Positions 51,337 to 59,735 of a stretch of DNA of 64,000 nt are shown here, in pieces; positions within the stretch are counted from its first letter, which is position 1; the number at the start of each line of letters is the position of its first letter. The stretch is from an uncultured Dyadobacter sp. (GTDB lineage Bacteria > Bacteroidota > Bacteroidia > Cytophagales > Spirosomataceae). The notes below the pieces were generated by a model that saw only the letters and a list, made by a program, of their open reading frames with translations, ran no database searches and was not told the DNA's origin. A program made the translations under genes and the position numbers. Location of the stretch: NCBI RefSeq assembly GCF_946482605.1, contig NZ_CAMLSE010000043.1, forward strand, positions 1-64,000, given 5' to 3'.

Positions 51337-53307
51337 CTATTCGGCGATCCGGATCGTTTTGATTTTGGAAGGCAGCCATACCTGCATCGGACTTTTGCCG
51401 CGGTTGGCCCAGGCGTAGTAAGGAATTGCGGTCACGAGCCTGGGTTCTGTTTTTACATGCAGTCCGTCCGATGCGGCTTTGATTTCCAGCAGGTTGGCCT
51501 GGATGGTCATCAGTGACTCGTCCAGTATCTGACTGTTTTGAGTTTGAAAGGTCGGGTTTTCAGGGACGAGCAGGTTCCATACTTCTCCCGCATTGTCGGC
51601 CCCTTCCACACAATACACGATCGGTCCGCGTTGGATCGCGATGCGGTCTTCATTCGCTTTGACTTCCTTCCGCGATTTTATTTGCCTTACTTCCATCGGC
51701 AGCCGTACTTCCACTTCGTCACCGGGCTGCCAGATGCGGTCCAGGACAGCATAGCCTTTTTCTTCCTTATAATCGACGGGCTTTCCATTGAGAAGCACAA
51801 CGGCCCTGGTATTCGCTGCCCCTGCGAAGCTGTATAGCTCACCGGGGACGGGTTTGCCGGTCGCCCAGCCGGGAATGCGAATGTTCAGTGCATATTTCAC
51901 CTTTTGAGCCGGGCTGACTTTTATTTTGACATTTCCATCCCAGGGATAGTTGGTTTCCATGCGGAGCGGCACGGTGGTCTTCCCGATCTGAAAACTGGCA
52001 TTGCTGGCAATGAACAGGTTAACCCAGATTGCATTTCCGGACTTGCCGTAGATGTAATCGCCGACCGACGCCACGAGCCGCGCTATGTTGGAAGGACAGC
52101 AGGCCGTTCCGAACCAGGCGTTGCGTGCATTGTTTCCTGCCGATGACAGCGGATTGCCGTAAAAGAAGCGGTCGCCGCTGAGGCTCAATCCATCCAGGGC
52201 ACCATTGTAAAGGCTGCGTTCGAGGATGTCGATGTACTTGCCGTCGCCGGTCAATGCATTCATGCGCTGGTTCCAGAACACCATCCCGACCGACGCACAG
52301 GTTTCGCTGTATGCCGCGCCGTTAGGCAGGTCGTAGTCATCCGTAAATCCTTCATTGTGGCCGGAAGAGCCAATGCCGCCGGTGAGGTACATGTTCCGGT
52401 ACACGACGTCTTCCCAAACGGCCGTCATGGCATTCATGTAGCCGGGATCCTGCGTCACGGAGGCGACGTCCGCGGCACCCGTGTACTGGTACATGGCCCG
52501 CACGGCGTGACCGGTGATTTCACGTTGCTGCTTGACGGGAATGTCGTCCTGGCAATATTTGGGATCTTTCCATTCATCCCAGATCTTGCCTTTCCCGTAA
52601 CCCCGTCCGCGCTGATCCAGGAACCAGTCGGCCAGTTTCAGGTACTTTTCCTCTTTGGTGAGGTGGTACAACTTCATCAATGCGAGTTCGATTTCCTGAT
52701 GTCCCGACACCCAGGGACGGTTGGCAATGCGGAATGTGGAGTCGATGTGATTGGCATTGCGGATCGCAACGTCCAGTAATTTTCGCTTGCCGGTGGTGTT
52801 GTAGTAGGCCACGGCGGCTTCGATCAAATGCCCGGCACAGTAGTCTTCGTGCCGTTCCATGTCGGTCCAGCGCTGGCTGAGGTCGGTCAGTGTATAATAG
52901 GTATTCAGATAGCCGTCGGGTAGCTGCGCTGCGGCTATCTTGTCGATCCATTCATCCGCTTTGTGTTCCAGCGCGGCGTCGGGCCGGTTTTTCAGGGAGT
53001 AAGCGATCGCCTCAATGGCTTTGTACACATCGCTGTCGTCGTAGTAGATGCCCTCGTGCTGTTCGCCTTTTTTGCGGGCTACTTTCTCAAAATTCCGGAT
53101 ACGGGCGGATTTTTCCTCGGTTTGGATAATGCAGGCCTGCAATGTCGCGGTGGCCACTTTTTCCTGCTTGGGCTTCCAGAAATGATCGTTGATGGTCACT
53201 TCCGAGAAGCGTACCGGCTGAATGCGCTGTGCCTGACCGCCAAATGGTATGGTGCTGGTACAGAGCGTGATGGCTGCGAAGCTGGCTATTTTGAAAGTGC
53301 TGGGCAT
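51337..53307 (-). CDS. GH127-type beta-L-arabinofuranosidase (DUF1680)
   Basis: The 656-residue enzyme fits GH127/DUF1680. A signal peptide starts at the ATG read from 53307 (MPSTFKIASFAAITLCTSTI). The (alpha/alpha)6 barrel has RNFEKVARKKGEQHEGIYYDDSDVYK-like pieces, HEDYCAGHLIEAAVAYY and WVSGHQEIELALMKLY. The zinc/cysteine active site of this family is seen as YSETCASVGM and TACCPSNIARL (around residue 400), the first Cys of the CC pair being the nucleophile in GH127 enzymes. It should release L-arabinofuranose from glycans in the periplasm. It is the last gene of the second module. The longer frame to 53382 has no support. Confidence 0.9.
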   Translation of the reverse strand: MPSTFKIASFAAITLCTSTIPFGGQAQRIQPVRFSEVTINDHFWKPKQEKVATATLQACIIQTEEKSARIRNFEKVARKKGEQHEGIYYDDSDVYKAIEAIAYSLKNRPDAALEHKADEWIDKIAAAQLPDGYLNTYYTLTDLSQRWTDMERHEDYCAGHLIEAAVAYYNTTGKRKLLDVAIRNANHIDSTFRIANRPWVSGHQEIELALMKLYHLTKEEKYLKLADWFLDQRGRGYGKGKIWDEWKDPKYCQDDIPVKQQREITGHAVRAMYQYTGAADVASVTQDPGYMNAMTAVWEDVVYRNMYLTGGIGSSGHNEGFTDDYDLPNGAAYSETCASVGMVFWNQRMNALTGDGKYIDILERSLYNGALDGLSLSGDRFFYGNPLSSAGNNARNAWFGTACCPSNIARLVASVGDYIYGKSGNAIWVNLFIASNASFQIGKTTVPLRMETNYPWDGNVKIKVSPAQKVKYALNIRIPGWATGKPVPGELYSFAGAANTRAVVLLNGKPVDYKEEKGYAVLDRIWQPGDEVEVRLPMEVRQIKSRKEVKANEDRIAIQRGPIVYCVEGADNAGEVWNLLVPENPTFQTQNSQILDESLMTIQANLLEIKAASDGLHVKTEPRLVTAIPYYAWANRGKSPMQVWLPSKIKTIRIAE

Positions 53308-53333
53308 GGGAAGTGAAATTGAGATCTGAAATA

Positions 53334-55349
53334 TTACTTTTTCCGGATTTCGGGAAACTGGGAGATACGGAGATTGGTGCAACCGTAAGGGATGAGGATG
53401 ATGTCCTCCTCCTTGTCTTCCGTTTCCAGCTGGTAGGTCAGGCTGTATGGAATGGGGCCTGCCATTTCATTGTAAAGGCCCCAGGACGGAATGCGCCTGG
53501 CTTTGGTCCTGATTTGCAGGGGGGCATTCCCAGGATTCCAGGGGTAGTTCGAAACCGGTCCCACCGCCTCCCATTTGTATTGCTCTTCCAGTTTGCTGTC
53601 CGGAGTCACGATCAGCCCGTAGTTCCAGGGCGTATTGGGGCGCAGCTCCTGGTAGGTGGTTCCGTAGTCGATCGGGTCCTTTTGATTTTGTACCGTTTTG
53701 GCAGTTTCCCCCACTTTTAATGCATAGGTAAGTGGTCCACGCTCCACCGAAACGGAGTTTTCCACCCAGGTATTTTTGAAAATATGCATAGGCAATGTCA
53801 GTTCCACTATGTCACCTTTTTCCCACTCGCGGGTTAATTTCACGATCTGATTTCCTTCCGGTTCCAGCCACACTTTCCCATTTACTTTTACCAATCCTTT
53901 GCGGCACCAGGCCGGAATCCGCAAATGGAACGGGAATACCGATTTCGAAGAAGGACTGACGGTAAACCGGACGGTTTCTTCAAATGGGTAGGAGGTTTCT
54001 TCCGTGACAGCCACTTCGGTTCCGCCCGGAAGCTTGATTTTAACCTCGCTCGCCGAGTAGGTCAATGCCGCGATGCCTTTGTCGGCGGTGGCGTACCACA
54101 GGTTCTGTACCAGTTTCGGCCAGCCCTGGTGCATGTTGGAAGTACAGCACGGATAGCCCGTGAGCAGTCCCATACAAACGTCGGTGCCGCCGTGATTGAC
54201 GTCGAAATTGCGGTGATGGCGGGTCATCATCACCTGGTTGGCCTGCTGAAAATACTGGCGGGTCATAAAGTCGTCCGAAACCTGCGTCGGCAGGGCATTG
54301 AATGCGACTTTTTCGAGCATATCGGCATAGCTCACATCGCCGGTGATTTCCAGGATGCTTTCGAGGGAGAACATCATTTCAACCGCCGAACACAGCTCGG
54401 ATCCTTGCGTGGGGTCGTTGCCGTGCAGCGCCTCGTCGCCTCCGTACAGCCCATGCGCCATGCCGTTGAATTTGCGGATATCGGCAAACCCCTTTTTGGT
54501 CGCGTCCAGGTACTTCTGTTCGGGGTGATGCTGGAAATAGATCAGGGGCGCCTTGATCCCCTGCGCGAGGTTGACACAATGGATGCTGCCGCGGGTCGAT
54601 AGCAGGTCGGTGTTTAGAAAGGCACCGGTATAGTCGAAAGTCTGCTGGTGGATCAGGTTACCAAGATCCAGCAAAAACTTGTCTCCGGTGATGTTGTAGA
54701 GCCAATATACGATCATCAGGTTGTCGGCTCCCCGGTAGCGGGCCCAGAACGTCCAGTGGTCGAGGGGTTTAGCGGGCAGTTCTTTGAGCTGGTACCTGAA
54801 ATAATTGGTCATCAGGCCAATGACGCGCTGATCGCCGGTTGCCGAGTAGTATTGTTTCAGGATTTTCAGCATCACCATTTTAGGCCACCAGTCGCGGCTG
54901 TTATCGCGCTGCACGCCTGGCTCGTGGCCGTAGTCTTTGGACGGGCCGAAGTATCCGTCGGGCTGCTGGCTAGCGATGGCCCATTCCACCCAGGGTTTCG
55001 TTTTGGCGATGAGCGCTTGGTCGTCGAGTATGTAAGCCAGCGGAAGCAGGCCGTCGATCCAGTAGGGGCCCCGTTCCCATTGATCGCCGTCGCCGCCCAG
55101 CCAGCCATTCCGTTTTCCCATTACCAATGGATAAAGTTCGTCGAGTTTGCCGGTGGCGCCGTTTTTCTGGCGGACCAGCATTTCTTTCAGCCACCCCTGC
55201 GGTTTGATGGTTCCCAGCGGGAGTTCGCTGTATGGGTTGGAACGGAGGGGCGCCCGGCTGCCGGTGTAAGTCGCTTCCTTAGCGGGTTGCGCGGTAGCGT
55301 GTAGGCAGATGCCCAGGAAAAGGGCGCATAGCAGTTTCGGTTTTTTCAT
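53334..55349 (-). CDS. DUF1680/GH127-superfamily enzyme, second type
   Basis: This 671-residue exported protein starts MKKPKLLCALFLGICLHATA (signal peptide). It is distantly related to the next gene downstream: the catalytic barrel includes GGDGDQWERGPYWIDGLLPL, QQPDGYFGPSKDYGHE and YYSATGDQRVIGLM, and the E-x-C and CC features of the GH127 clan recur as SELCSAVEMMFSLE and YPCCTSNMHQGWPK (around residue 400). Beta-sandwich parts follow (FHLRIPAWCRKGLVKVNGK, SVERGPLTYALKVG). It may be an arabinofuranosidase with a different linkage or a related GH146-like enzyme. Start chosen at the Met that begins the signal peptide. Confidence 0.85.
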   Translation of the reverse strand: MKKPKLLCALFLGICLHATAQPAKEATYTGSRAPLRSNPYSELPLGTIKPQGWLKEMLVRQKNGATGKLDELYPLVMGKRNGWLGGDGDQWERGPYWIDGLLPLAYILDDQALIAKTKPWVEWAIASQQPDGYFGPSKDYGHEPGVQRDNSRDWWPKMVMLKILKQYYSATGDQRVIGLMTNYFRYQLKELPAKPLDHWTFWARYRGADNLMIVYWLYNITGDKFLLDLGNLIHQQTFDYTGAFLNTDLLSTRGSIHCVNLAQGIKAPLIYFQHHPEQKYLDATKKGFADIRKFNGMAHGLYGGDEALHGNDPTQGSELCSAVEMMFSLESILEITGDVSYADMLEKVAFNALPTQVSDDFMTRQYFQQANQVMMTRHHRNFDVNHGGTDVCMGLLTGYPCCTSNMHQGWPKLVQNLWYATADKGIAALTYSASEVKIKLPGGTEVAVTEETSYPFEETVRFTVSPSSKSVFPFHLRIPAWCRKGLVKVNGKVWLEPEGNQIVKLTREWEKGDIVELTLPMHIFKNTWVENSVSVERGPLTYALKVGETAKTVQNQKDPIDYGTTYQELRPNTPWNYGLIVTPDSKLEEQYKWEAVGPVSNYPWNPGNAPLQIRTKARRIPSWGLYNEMAGPIPYSLTYQLETEDKEEDIILIPYGCTNLRISQFPEIRKK

Positions 55350-55409
55350 GGGTTTTGGTTTTTGCCACGAATGCACCGCATCGGCGGACGTAAATTCGCA
55401 CGCGTGTTT

Positions 55410-57008
55410 TTAAAGGGAAAGAGTCAGTTTTTGGATGGTTGGGGAAGAGGCCCGTTCTACACCATTCACGAACACGCGCAGGCCTTTGCCTTTGTGATAC
55501 TTTCTTCCGGATTTGTCGTAAAGGACAGTGATGTTTTGGCCATGATAAGACACATTGTCCAGACAGAAATAATCCCAGGCATTGTCGGGTATCAATGGGT
55601 TGATCAACAGTTTGTTGCCATTCTGAGGGCGTATGCCGACGAGACCGGAAATGACGTGGTCGGCGAAGGCCGAATGATTGTAATCTTTTCCGCGCTCCCG
55701 CCCGCCTTTCCTCGCCGACCAGCTGCCGTTTTCCATCGTCGCCAGCCGTGTCCGGGAGATCCAGTCACCCGTGTAGGGATTCAGGTTCTCGTCGATCCAG
55801 GGCACCAGCGTGCCGTCCTCCCGGATCCGCTGGTGGGAGCGGCTGTATGTGGTGAGCAATTGCCAGAAGTCGCGCCTGGTCATTACTTTTTGGTTATAGT
55901 TGTTCAGGAGATTGGCCAGCGATGTCAATGTGATGGTGGTTGAAAAAGGCCAGCTGGGCCCATTCCATTGGCATTCATGTCCTTCATACGCAATGCGGAA
56001 GCCTGGGTGACGCTGTTCGGTGGTGGTGGGGCCGTATGGAGCGGCAAAACCCTTTTCGTCGGTTAGCTGGGCCCAGGCAATGGCATGTTTTTCTTCGGGA
56101 ATGGAGAAATACCAGGGTGTAAAGCCGTGGAGTTCCCGGACATCTGCACGTGTTAAAGTGGGCAGCCCGCGCGGGATTACTTTGAAAAAATGCGCCTGTT
56201 CGTCCCAGAGTTTACCCAAAATCTGCTTCCTGATGCGGGATGCTTTCTGGCTGTATTCATTTTCGAGCTTCCGGTCACCGGCCATTCCGGCGATGCCGGC
56301 CAATGCGCTGGCATTACCGAACATATAACTGTTGATCGTCGCCCGATATCCCTGGTCTTTCTGCCCGTAAGCGCCGGAAACGGATATTTCCATACCGTCG
56401 CGGTTATCGGTCTGCCAGAACAGACCCGTCGAGTCGAGGTGTGTTTGCTCCCATTCCCGATAGTCGTTCACCAGGTCGGGCAACAGGTTCACCAGGAACG
56501 CGGTATCCGGATGTACCTGCGTGAATGCGTGTATCGCATCTGCGGCCCATGAGGAGTAAGCACGGGGACTCGCGCCACTCCGAAACCAGAAACGGGCGTA
56601 CTGTTTCAAAAACGTAGTATCGCGCAACCATCTGCCCTCGTAAAAATGATGGCCTGCCGGGCAGTTGATCGAGTTGTATTGACCCGCCCAGGGCACATCC
56701 GGCAGGAATTCGGTGACGATGTAGCCCGCCGGCGTTTGTTTAAGATGCTTGCGGTAGGTCCACCAGCGGAAGTAATAGGTTTGTTCCAGTTGCTTGTCGG
56801 GGCACTCGAACAACGGGATGTTTTTGGCTAAAAATGCCCAAGCCTGCTCATTCGGGATCAGCTGTTTGTAAATTTCTTCGTCCGCTGCATTGAACCCGGC
56901 GACGTAGGATTTGAAATGGTCCGGTTGGAGCACAATGCCCTGCGACCGTGCCTGGCCGGTACAAATGCCTATTGTTCCAATCAGGAAACCGATGATCCTT
57001 ATTATCAT
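55410..57008 (-). CDS. MGH1-like (GH63/GH37-clan) glycoside hydrolase
   Basis: This 532-residue exported protein starts with MIIRIIGFLIGTIGICTGQA (signal peptide). It has an (alpha/alpha)6 barrel of the mannosylglycerate-hydrolase/trehalase type: QTYYFRWWTYRKHL, CPAGHHFYEGRWLRD, then TDNRDGMEISVSG with a candidate acid Asp, CQWNGPSWPFSTTITLTSLANLL, and DYNHSAFADHVISGLVGIRP. The C-terminal end (FVNGVERASSPTIQKLTL) is a beta-sandwich-like tail as in GH65-type proteins. The real bond it cleaves is unknown. It sits between the beta-propeller glycosidase and the DUF1680 gene in the second module. Confidence 0.8.
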   Translation of the reverse strand: MIIRIIGFLIGTIGICTGQARSQGIVLQPDHFKSYVAGFNAADEEIYKQLIPNEQAWAFLAKNIPLFECPDKQLEQTYYFRWWTYRKHLKQTPAGYIVTEFLPDVPWAGQYNSINCPAGHHFYEGRWLRDTTFLKQYARFWFRSGASPRAYSSWAADAIHAFTQVHPDTAFLVNLLPDLVNDYREWEQTHLDSTGLFWQTDNRDGMEISVSGAYGQKDQGYRATINSYMFGNASALAGIAGMAGDRKLENEYSQKASRIRKQILGKLWDEQAHFFKVIPRGLPTLTRADVRELHGFTPWYFSIPEEKHAIAWAQLTDEKGFAAPYGPTTTEQRHPGFRIAYEGHECQWNGPSWPFSTTITLTSLANLLNNYNQKVMTRRDFWQLLTTYSRSHQRIREDGTLVPWIDENLNPYTGDWISRTRLATMENGSWSARKGGRERGKDYNHSAFADHVISGLVGIRPQNGNKLLINPLIPDNAWDYFCLDNVSYHGQNITVLYDKSGRKYHKGKGLRVFVNGVERASSPTIQKLTLSL

Positions 57009-57017
57009 ATCCGGAGA

Positions 57018-58097
57018 CTAATTACCCGTCGTACTATCGCGCAGGTCTTTCGAAGTAGCCAGGGCAATGACTCTGCCCTGGTCGCCTACGGCATTATAAA
57101 AATGGTATACCACACCGTTCCATTTGACTACCCAGGGCTTGTGCGCATAGGTTTTGTCGTAAGGCTCGGTCGATGAGATCAGGTCCGCGCCGTCCCAATC
57201 GGTCCAGTTGACGAGGTCGTAAGAACAGGCGAAACGTTCGAACGCTCCGGGTTTCCAGAACGCCCCGAAGTAAAACATGACGTACAGGTCGCCCATCCGC
57301 GTAATTTGCGCGTCCCCGCAAATCCCGGTGTTGCGGGTGATCAGCGGCTTTTGGCCGAGGCGTTTCCAATGCGCCATGTCATGGGAAACCGCCATGGCTA
57401 TGCTTTCGAAACCGCTGCCTTTCGCATCCGTTTTTTCTCCTTTTGCATTGTAATACATCACAAAGGGAAAGCCCGTTTTCCGGGTTTTGTCGCGGATGAC
57501 GAGACTTTTGTATATCGTTTTATCATCGTACCAGCGTGCATCCTTATCAATTGCGGACAGAACGGGCCGGGGCAACCGGTCTGCTTCTTCCGGTTTGGTT
57601 AAATCCCTGCTGGTTGCGATCCCGATGCCCAGCCTGCCTGCTTCATAACCTTTTTCAGAACCTCCCAGGTACGAAAGCCAGTATTTGTTCCCGAACCGCT
57701 CCGGCTGGTAGGAACCGCCCCATTCCGTGTCGACTAATGCTACGTAACCCGCTTTCTGGGTCGCATCCCAGGTGCCGTCCGTGAAGGACATCAATTTGCC
57801 CGATGTCGTCCATGCTAAAAGGTTCTCGCTTTGGGAGAGCCAGGTTTCGTAGCCCTTGCCGTCGAAGGTGATGTACGTCATATACCATTTGTCATTCAGT
57901 CGAAAAACGGTCGGGCTGTCGACCATCCGGCTGCTGTCGGGCTGTGGAATGACTACACCGTATTTGTAAGGCGTTTTGACTTTTTCAAATACATCCTGCA
58001 TTACCTGTGGGCTCACTGTGGCTTGGTCCGGTGATTGTCCAAAGCAAGTCGCCGAGGCGAGCAATAAAATGCAGCAAATAAGGCTTTCCTTTATCAT
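57018..58097 (-). CDS. GH43/GH130-like beta-propeller glycosidase
   Basis: This 359-residue protein has a signal peptide (MIKESLICCILLLASATCF). The mature part is a five-bladed beta-propeller: SRMVDSPTVFRLNDKWYMTYITFDGKGYETW with Asp as candidate base, SYQPERFGNKYWLSYLGG, YKSLVIRDKTRKTGFPFVMYYNA, GICGDAQITRMGDLYVMFYFGAF and AHKPWVVKWNGVVYHFYNA. This matches the glycosidase superfamily GH43/GH62/GH117/GH130, many of which release arabinose or xylose. Which family it belongs to cannot be fixed by eye. It follows SusD directly; its start codon is adjacent to the SusD stop. Confidence 0.8.
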   Translation of the reverse strand: MIKESLICCILLLASATCFGQSPDQATVSPQVMQDVFEKVKTPYKYGVVIPQPDSSRMVDSPTVFRLNDKWYMTYITFDGKGYETWLSQSENLLAWTTSGKLMSFTDGTWDATQKAGYVALVDTEWGGSYQPERFGNKYWLSYLGGSEKGYEAGRLGIGIATSRDLTKPEEADRLPRPVLSAIDKDARWYDDKTIYKSLVIRDKTRKTGFPFVMYYNAKGEKTDAKGSGFESIAMAVSHDMAHWKRLGQKPLITRNTGICGDAQITRMGDLYVMFYFGAFWKPGAFERFACSYDLVNWTDWDGADLISSTEPYDKTYAHKPWVVKWNGVVYHFYNAVGDQGRVIALATSKDLRDSTTGN

Positions 58098-59708
58098 CTA
58101 CTTGTAATCCGGGTTTTGTTTAAGCATTGGATTGGAATTAATGGCGATCTGGGGTATTGGAAATACGGCCCTGAAATCCCCGTTGGGTTTGTGCGACAAC
58201 CAGCTTTTCGTGGTATATGCACCAAACCGGATCATGTCACGGCGGCGGTAACCTTCCCAGGCAAACTCCCAACCCAACTCGTCGAGCATCCGCCCGTACT
58301 GGATCGCAGCGGTGTTTCCGGGGTCGACGGTTTTGTAATTTTCGACATAACCGTACTGGTAACTGCTCCCTTTCTGCAGATCGGCCGCGGACACGGCTGC
58401 CTTGGCGGGCTTCCCGGCGAACGCACGGCCGCGAACCTCCGAAACTACCGCCGCGGCGTCGGCCGCCTTGCCTGTACGCAGCAGGCATTCCGCCTTCATC
58501 ATCAGCACCTGGGCATATCGAAAAAGTGGAAAATCGTTACCTAAACTACCCATTGCACCTGATTTTACTTCAAACTTGTTCATGCGGTAACCTTCCGCCT
58601 CACCGGTGTACAGCCCGTCGGGCAGCGCATTGGTGAGTACTACATTTTTACCTGCCTGGTCGTAAGAGCCTTTCAGGGGCGTAATGCCATCGGCTGCGAA
58701 CTGAGGGCCTGTCATCCAGGTCGCAGCCAGGCGCTTGTCGTCCGGGTCGTAGGTATCGACAAATTGCGGAATGCCCTTCGCCGAACCCGCACCCCAGGGA
58801 GTTGCGAGCATATTGACCTTGTTTTTCAGCGACGCATGCCATGAAAACATATGCGCGCTGAACCCGCCTGCCAGGTTCTCTTCAAAGGGAATTGCGAACA
58901 CAATCTCCTGTGAATTTTGGTTTTCTGTCAAAAACGGTGCCGAAAGGCTGGTTTCCAGCTTGTACTTCCCGGAAGCAATAATTTCGTTGCATTGTGCGAG
59001 GCATTCGTTCCATTTGGCTTCGCCCGCGTACACCCCTGCGTTCAGATACACGTTGGCGAGCAGGGTTTTAGCAGCCCATTTGTTGAACCGGCCGTACATC
59101 AGCGTGTTCTTGTCTTCGCTCAGGTTCGGAATGGATTCCGTCAGTTCTTTGACGATAAACAGATAGATATCCTTCCTGCCGGTTTTTTCGAGGAGCGCGT
59201 CCGACCGGTCGGTGATCAGCGGCACATCGCCGAAGTTATCGCAAAGCATCCAGTAGAAGAACGCCCTCACGGTGCGCATCTCGGCTATCAGTGCTTCTTT
59301 CGTAGCATCATTGGGAATGGTAATCTTGCCATTCGTCAACTGTTCGATCAAACGGTTGGCATTAATCACACCGGAATAATAGGTATTCCACATGTTATTG
59401 ATCTGCGGATTTTCGGAGTTCCAGGTATGCAGGTGCATGCGCTTGTAAATGCCGCCGTCGTCCCACCCCGACGCATTGGCGGGCATTACAATGGCATCCG
59501 TCGTGGATTCCTGTGCCATGTAGTAATGCGTATGCGAGATCAGGTTCCGCATGCCGGCATAGCCGATGCTCATCGCCTGGTAGGCATTGGAATAATTGTA
59601 CGATTCCTCGGTGACTTCGGAGTAAATTTTTTCTTCCAGGTCGTTGTTGCAGGCGCTGGCGGCTATGGCCAGTAAAAAGGTACATATAGCTGAGTGGAAT
59701 GGCTTCAT
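58098..59708 (-). CDS. SusD/RagB-family outer-membrane lipoprotein (second module)
   Basis: This is a 536-residue SusD-type protein. The lipoprotein start MKPFHSAICTFLLAIAASAC gives the lipid Cys at about 20. Family blocks: AYQAMSIGYAGMRNLI, MRTVRAFFYWMLCDNFGDVPLI, NKWAAKTLLANVYLNAGVY, then the C-terminal LDELGWEFAWEGYRRRDMIRFG. It should bind the target glycan on the cell surface and cap the SusC pore encoded just upstream. The sequence differs greatly from the SusD at 44358, so the two modules probably have different substrates. Confidence 0.95.
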   Translation of the reverse strand: MKPFHSAICTFLLAIAASACNNDLEEKIYSEVTEESYNYSNAYQAMSIGYAGMRNLISHTHYYMAQESTTDAIVMPANASGWDDGGIYKRMHLHTWNSENPQINNMWNTYYSGVINANRLIEQLTNGKITIPNDATKEALIAEMRTVRAFFYWMLCDNFGDVPLITDRSDALLEKTGRKDIYLFIVKELTESIPNLSEDKNTLMYGRFNKWAAKTLLANVYLNAGVYAGEAKWNECLAQCNEIIASGKYKLETSLSAPFLTENQNSQEIVFAIPFEENLAGGFSAHMFSWHASLKNKVNMLATPWGAGSAKGIPQFVDTYDPDDKRLAATWMTGPQFAADGITPLKGSYDQAGKNVVLTNALPDGLYTGEAEGYRMNKFEVKSGAMGSLGNDFPLFRYAQVLMMKAECLLRTGKAADAAAVVSEVRGRAFAGKPAKAAVSAADLQKGSSYQYGYVENYKTVDPGNTAAIQYGRMLDELGWEFAWEGYRRRDMIRFGAYTTKSWLSHKPNGDFRAVFPIPQIAINSNPMLKQNPDYK

Positions 59709-59735
59709 CGTTCAGGTCTTTGAATGTTGTTAAAA

